Shown: piece after piece, positions 6,174 to 8,556 of the stretch
How the letters are laid out: every line of letters starts with the position of its first letter
Numbering within the stretch: position 1 is the first letter of the stretch
Assembly: GCA_009782975.1 (NCBI GenBank)
Contig: WRIA01000012.1
Span: 1 to 8,556 of the forward strand
Source: Clostridiales bacterium
Lineage (GTDB): Bacteria > Bacillota_B > Dehalobacteriia > UBA4068
Reading direction: 5' to 3'
Length of the DNA: 8,556 nt
Notes under the pieces: model-generated
Databases searched by the model: none
The model's input: the letters and a program-made list of their open reading frames with translations, nothing else
What the model was told of the DNA's origin: nothing
Program-made: the position numbers and the translations under genes

Positions 6174-6527
6174 TTATACGGGGTATTTCCATAGCTGCTT
6201 TATAACAAAAGTATAATAGCAAAGGAATATATAAAAGTTCCAAAACACCACAAATATATCCGGGTAAGCCTGGTCAAACATTTCCAAGGCAAGGGCCGCT
6301 ATGATAATTGCAATGGAAAACAGGTTAAGGGCAAACAAGGCTTTTCTTTTACGAAAATAAATAAGATTACAAATCGTGGCCAGTATAAACGCGCCATCCG
6401 TTGCCAGCATAATAGTTGGCACAAAGGAAAACCATTGCAGGCGCATACCCTCGTAAAATATGGACATAATGACCAAAGCCGCCAGAACCGCCACTATGAT
6501 ATGGAATATATTCACTAAATTTTTCAA
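6174..6527 (-). CDS. four-helix membrane protein, unknown function, between rimM and trmD
   Basis: I do not recognise this protein. From the TTG at 6525-6527 it has 117 residues with four hydrophobic segments, at about 4-24, 35-57, 64-84 and 91-109. A basic RKRK cluster between segments 2 and 3 and an acidic DQAYPD between 3 and 4 predict both termini in the cytoplasm. I chose TTG because GGGGAG lies six bases upstream and the protein then begins directly with a helix. An ATG at 6543-6545 or 6684-6686 would lengthen it to 123 or 170 residues, but neither has a clear ribosome binding site. The gene and its upstream region are visibly richer in A and T than their neighbours, suggesting an insertion into the conserved operon or poorly constrained sequence. 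trmD follows 37 bp downstream, so cotranscription is plausible. Confidence 0.6.
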   Translation of the reverse strand: MKNLVNIFHIIVAVLAALVIMSIFYEGMRLQWFSFVPTIMLATDGAFILATICNLIYFRKRKALFALNLFSIAIIIAALALEMFDQAYPDIFVVFWNFYIFLCYYTFVIKQLWKYPV

Positions 6528-6654
6528 ACCCAACTCCCCTTGCATAAATGATGATAAACGGCCGGTGGTCGTATCGCCGTTAAATTTGACTGATTCCAAA
6601 TATTCTGTTATTTCCACAACTTTTCCACACACGCTTATCTCAACAACTATATCC

Positions 6655-6683
6655 TGTATTGAATACGCAATTTTTTGTGTCAA
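6655..6683 (-). promoter_or_regulatory. candidate promoter for the four-helix membrane protein and trmD
   Basis: On the minus strand a perfect TTGACA (6678-6683) lies 17 bp before AATACA (6655-6660), which matches TATAAT at only three of six positions. The -35 overlaps the dyad at 6675-6703. Transcription from here would give a leader of about 120 nt before the TTG at 6527. A TATAGT just upstream on the same strand (6686-6691) is an alternative -10. Confidence 0.3.
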
Positions 6684-6703
6684 CATACTATATGTTGTAA
6701 CAA
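6675..6703. promoter_or_regulatory. operator-like palindrome downstream of rimM
   Basis: CAACATA (6681-6687) and TATGTTG (6691-6697) form a perfect 7-bp inverted repeat around CTA. After a two-base mismatch the symmetry resumes with TTGT (6675-6678) and ACAA (6700-6703). The 29-bp dyad overlaps the candidate TTGACA -35 on the minus strand, the usual placement of a repressor operator. I cannot name the regulator. Confidence 0.45.
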
Positions 6704-6778
6704 TAATGTGGATAACTATATCCGCGCCGTTATCGCTACCCTGTTTGTTTCTATCAATGCTTGCTTTATCGCTCGTCG

Positions 6779-7321
6779 TTAATTACTCTTTATCTCTTCC
6801 GGCAGTTCCACTTCCATGCGCCCGGTCTTTAGGTCTATACTTTTTACCACGGCTTTAAGGGCCGGCACCCAGGTTTCTTCCCCTGCTTCGTTTTGCATAA
6901 CGTAAATGTCGTTGGCCGGGCGGGAGAGTATTTCCGTTATCCTGCCCGCATACTCTCCGCGATCATATACCGCCATATCCAGCAACTGATAATGATAATA
7001 CTGTCCCGCCGGCAGTTGGGGGGCGTCCGGCAAGGCCATCAGTTCTGCGCCTAGCAAAGCCGCCGCTTCCTCGCGGCTTGTTATTTCCGCGCAGGCCAGC
7101 AGCAGCTTGCCGGAGTGTGGGCTGGCGCTTACCACGGTCAGCGGAAGCGGTACCGGCCCTTGCTCTGCGGTTGCCGGCCTTTGTTCCGGCAGGCAGGCGT
7201 ACAGACGCCCACCCGGAACAAAGCGGGCAGGGTTGTCGCTAAGGCTTTCCACTTTCAGCAGGCCGTGTACCCCATGGGCGCCGCGTATAACGCCCACCAG
7301 AATAAGCTCATTATCCGGCAT
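6779..7321 (-). CDS. rimM: ribosome maturation factor RimM
   Basis: RimM binds ribosomal protein uS19 and helps fold the head of the 30S subunit and process 16S rRNA. The 180-residue length is normal. The N-terminal RimM barrel opens with VGVIRGAHGVHGLLKVESL (9-27). The C-terminal PRC-like barrel starts near GQYYHYQLLDMAVYD (107-121), and the family motifs PANDIYV (135-141) and WVPALKAVVKSIDLKTGRM (151-169) follow. The start is ATG 7321, three to four bases after GGAGGT, with the large khpA-rimM hairpin directly before this site. Neighbours are khpA upstream and the four-helix membrane protein downstream, 251 bp away. In most Bacillota trmD follows rimM closely, so this gap is unusual. The stretch at 45-60, rich in Pro, Ala and Gln, is a low-conservation loop. 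Confidence 0.96.
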   Translation of the reverse strand: MPDNELILVGVIRGAHGVHGLLKVESLSDNPARFVPGGRLYACLPEQRPATAEQGPVPLPLTVVSASPHSGKLLLACAEITSREEAAALLGAELMALPDAPQLPAGQYYHYQLLDMAVYDRGEYAGRITEILSRPANDIYVMQNEAGEETWVPALKAVVKSIDLKTGRMEVELPEEIKSN

Positions 7322-7332
7322 AATACCTCCGT

Positions 7333-7380
7333 TGCAATTCAGTCAGCCAACGCTACACAGCGCCCGCTGACTGAATTGCA
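7333..7380 (-). promoter_or_regulatory. large intercistronic hairpin between khpA and rimM
   Basis: TGCAATTCAGTCAG (7333-7346) and CTGACTGAATTGCA (7367-7380) are perfect 14-bp inverted arms around a 20-nt centre, which itself contains CGCT-ACAC-AGCG. In the minus-strand transcript the stem begins 3 nt after the khpA stop and ends 2 nt before the rimM GGAGG site. It lacks a T run, so a classic intrinsic terminator is unlikely. It may set the relative expression of khpA and rimM, protect a processed end, or be cut by a double-strand-specific RNase. Confidence 0.85.
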
Positions 7381-7383
7381 TTA

Positions 7384-7611
7384 TCAATCGATCTCCAAAT
7401 TGCATTTCTTGCCTTCCTTGGCCGCAACGGCCTTCAGTACCACGCGCATGGCCTTTGCAATGCGCCCCTGCTTGCCTATTACCTTACCCATATCCTCCGC
7501 GGCCACATTAAGCGTAAGCTCCAGGCTGTCCCCTTCCTCCTTCGCGGCGACCGAAACGGCCTCCGGGTTCGTTACCAGGGATCTTGCCATGTGCTCAACC
7601 AATTCCTTCAT
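7384..7611 (-). CDS. khpA: KH-domain RNA-binding protein KhpA
   Basis: KhpA is a small single-KH-domain protein that pairs with KhpB/Jag in several Bacillota and binds many RNAs, affecting cell division and elongation. The 75 residues are a normal family length. The KH core is MGKVIGKQGRIAKAMRVV, with the RNA-binding GxxG loop as GKQG at 46-49, followed by the conserved end AAKEGKKCNLEI. I chose ATG 7611 because relatives begin MKELVE and AAAGGG lies eight bases upstream. The frame also has an ATG at 7645-7647 that would add 12 residues, but it lacks both a family match and a clear ribosome binding site. It lies 37 bp after rpsP and is followed at once by the large hairpin, so it is part of the ffh-rpsP-khpA-rimM operon. 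Confidence 0.93.
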   Translation of the reverse strand: MKELVEHMARSLVTNPEAVSVAAKEEGDSLELTLNVAAEDMGKVIGKQGRIAKAMRVVLKAVAAKEGKKCNLEID

Positions 7612-7648
7612 GAAACCATCCCTTTCGCTTACCCTAAAGAGGGCCATA

Positions 7649-7891
7649 TTACTTAATACCGACCCTCTTGAACAGGGATCTTACCGTTTCCGAGGGCTGC
7701 GCGCCGCTGGCCAGCCATTGGTTGGCCTTTTCGGCGTCGATATGTATCTGCGCCGGGTCGCTGGCGGGGTCATAATAGCCTATCTCCTCGATGAAGCGCC
7801 CATCCCGCGGATAACGGGAATCGGACACTACCAAACGGTAGAAAGGAGCCTTTTTCGCGCCCATCCTCTTAAGACGAATCTTTGTTGCCAT
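7649..7891 (-). CDS. rpsP: 30S ribosomal protein bS16
   Basis: bS16 binds 16S rRNA in the 5' domain and is needed for stable 30S assembly. The 80-residue length is usual. [42 protein letters not shown] and the C-terminal [17 protein letters not shown] are typical family blocks. Two adjacent ATG codons compete: 7894 is four bases, and 7891 seven bases, after AGGAGG at 7899-7904. I chose 7891 for its better spacing and because the family starts Met-Ala-x-Lys-Ile-Arg. It lies about 90 bp after ffh, a gap holding only a weak 5-bp stem (GGCAG/CTGCC) and no clear promoter, so readthrough from ffh is likely. Confidence 0.97.
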   Translation of the reverse strand: MATKIRLKRMGAKKAPFYRLVVSDSRYPRDGRFIEEIGYYDPASDPAQIHIDAEKANQWLASGAQPSETVRSLFKRVGIK

Positions 7892-7982
7892 CATTACACC
7901 TCCTTTATCAAGGTCTTTCTATTCAATAAAATTGCCTTCGCAGGGGTCATCCTTGCTTGGCAGTTTCATCTGCCGCGTAGGG

Positions 7983-8556
7983 CTAAAAGGGTAGTTGCAA
8001 ACCTCTGCCAAATTTGCCCTTTTTGCCGCTTTGCATGGCGTTTAGCTGTTTCATCATTTTTTGCATCTGCTCAAACTGCTTTAACAGGCGGTTTACCTCC
8101 TGCACCTGACGTCCGGAGCCCATAGCCACCCTGCGCTTGCGGCTGCCGTTCAAAATAGCCGGGTTCTCCCGCTCCGCCTTGGTCATAGAGCGTATGATGG
8201 CTTCCGTGGCCGCCAACTGCCTTTCGTCCAGTTGTATGTCCTTTATCTGCTTGCCCAGGCCGGGTATCATGGAAAGCATATCCTTCATATCGCCCATTTT
8301 GCGCATCTGGGCCATCTGCTCCAAAAAATCTTCCAGGTTGAAGCGGCTTTGGCGCAGCTTGGATTCCATCTCCGCCATTTTTTCGGCATCCATGCTTTGC
8401 TGGGCCTTCTCTATCAGCGTCAACACATCTCCCATGCCAAGAATGCGGGAGGCCATGCGGTCAGGATAAAAGGGTTCCAAAGCGGCCAGCTTTTCGCCGG
8501 TGCCGGTAAATTTTATGGGGCAGCCGGTAACGGCCTTTACGGAAAGGGCCGCGCCG
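7983..8556 (-). CDS. ffh: signal recognition particle protein Ffh, C-terminal part (runs off right edge)
   Basis: Ffh is the SRP GTPase that binds 4.5S/scRNA and signal sequences and delivers nascent membrane proteins through FtsY. About 191 C-terminal residues are present. The end of the NG domain reads GAALSVKAVTGCPIKFTGTG and then LEPFYPDRMASRILGMGDVL. The Met-rich M domain follows, with GDMKDMLSMIPGL and the RNA-binding region SRKRRVAMGSGRQVQEVNRLL, then several Met residues around QFEQMQKMMKQL. The protein ends GKFGRGLQLPF with a TAG stop. The nucleotide-binding part and the start lie beyond the window. It is the first visible gene of the operon continuing with rpsP, khpA and rimM, a standard Bacillota arrangement in which ylxM often lies upstream of ffh. 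Confidence 0.96.
   Translation of the reverse strand, partial: GAALSVKAVTGCPIKFTGTGEKLAALEPFYPDRMASRILGMGDVLTLIEKAQQSMDAEKMAEMESKLRQSRFNLEDFLEQMAQMRKMGDMKDMLSMIPGLGKQIKDIQLDERQLAATEAIIRSMTKAERENPAILNGSRKRRVAMGSGRQVQEVNRLLKQFEQMQKMMKQLNAMQSGKKGKFGRGLQLPF

Larger units (their letters stand above)
6610..6715. promoter_or_regulatory. cluster of DnaA-box-like sites flanking an AT-rich segment
   Basis: The perfect DnaA box TTATCCACA reads on the minus strand at 6707-6715. TTTTCCACA (6621-6629), which fits the broader TTWTNCACA consensus, reads on the plus strand, and ATTTCCACA (6610-6618), with one further mismatch, lies 11 bp before it. The sites face each other across an AT-rich segment containing a dyad. 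DnaA could regulate the adjacent membrane-protein promoter or titrate here. No dnaA or dnaN gene is visible, so calling it an origin is not justified. Confidence 0.4.

Noticed and set aside
6546..6686. N-terminal extension of the four-helix protein to ATG 6686
   Set aside because: The extra residues are polar, have no ribosome binding site before the ATG, and overlap the DnaA-box and promoter-like region; TTG 6527 has GGGGAG at good spacing. This remains a judgement.
7115..8125. 336-residue plus-strand frame opposite rimM, khpA, rpsP and ffh
   Set aside because: It runs antisense across four recognised genes and their gaps, and shows no recognisable domain.

Overview
This window is a chromosomal segment of a bacterium, most likely of the Bacillota. 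Coding sequence is moderately GC-rich and uses the Ile codon ATA heavily. The support is the gltX-cysS-mrnC cluster, the order ffh-rpsP-khpA-rimM-trmD, and strong AGGAGG-type ribosome binding sites. The TrmD fused to a second SPOUT methyltransferase would fit the Negativicutes, but that placement rests on memory and is tentative.

Layout. The left edge holds the 5' half of murA (minus strand; first step of peptidoglycan synthesis). A gene-free stretch of about 440 bp follows, between divergent murA and gltX. It carries three identical perfect 16-bp palindromes, TGTTTCACGTGAAACA, which is the ParB-binding centromere parS. Plus-strand genes come next: gltX (glutamyl-tRNA synthetase), a 21-bp tandem repeat array of seven units that ends on the -35 box of a good promoter, cysS (cysteinyl-tRNA synthetase), mrnC (Mini-ribonuclease III), and a small two-helix membrane protein. 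The last of these meets the minus-strand operon tail to tail with only 4 bp between stop codons.

The right half is read on the minus strand: ffh (3' part, SRP GTPase), rpsP (ribosomal protein bS16), khpA (KH-domain RNA-binding protein), rimM (30S maturation factor), an unrecognised four-helix membrane protein in an AT-rich patch, and trmD fused to a second SPOUT methyltransferase domain. Apart from murA and the two membrane proteins, the window concerns translation: tRNA charging, rRNA and tRNA maturation, ribosome assembly and protein targeting.

The most interesting signals lie outside or across the standard genes: the triple parS cluster, the helically phased 21-bp array at the cysS promoter, the TrmD-SPOUT fusion with Glu in place of the expected catalytic Asp, a 14-bp-stem hairpin between khpA and rimM, and a 250-bp gap downstream of rimM with DnaA-box-like sites around an AT-rich dyad. 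No mobile element, CRISPR array, rRNA or tRNA gene is visible, and no dedicated defence or biosynthetic system was found.
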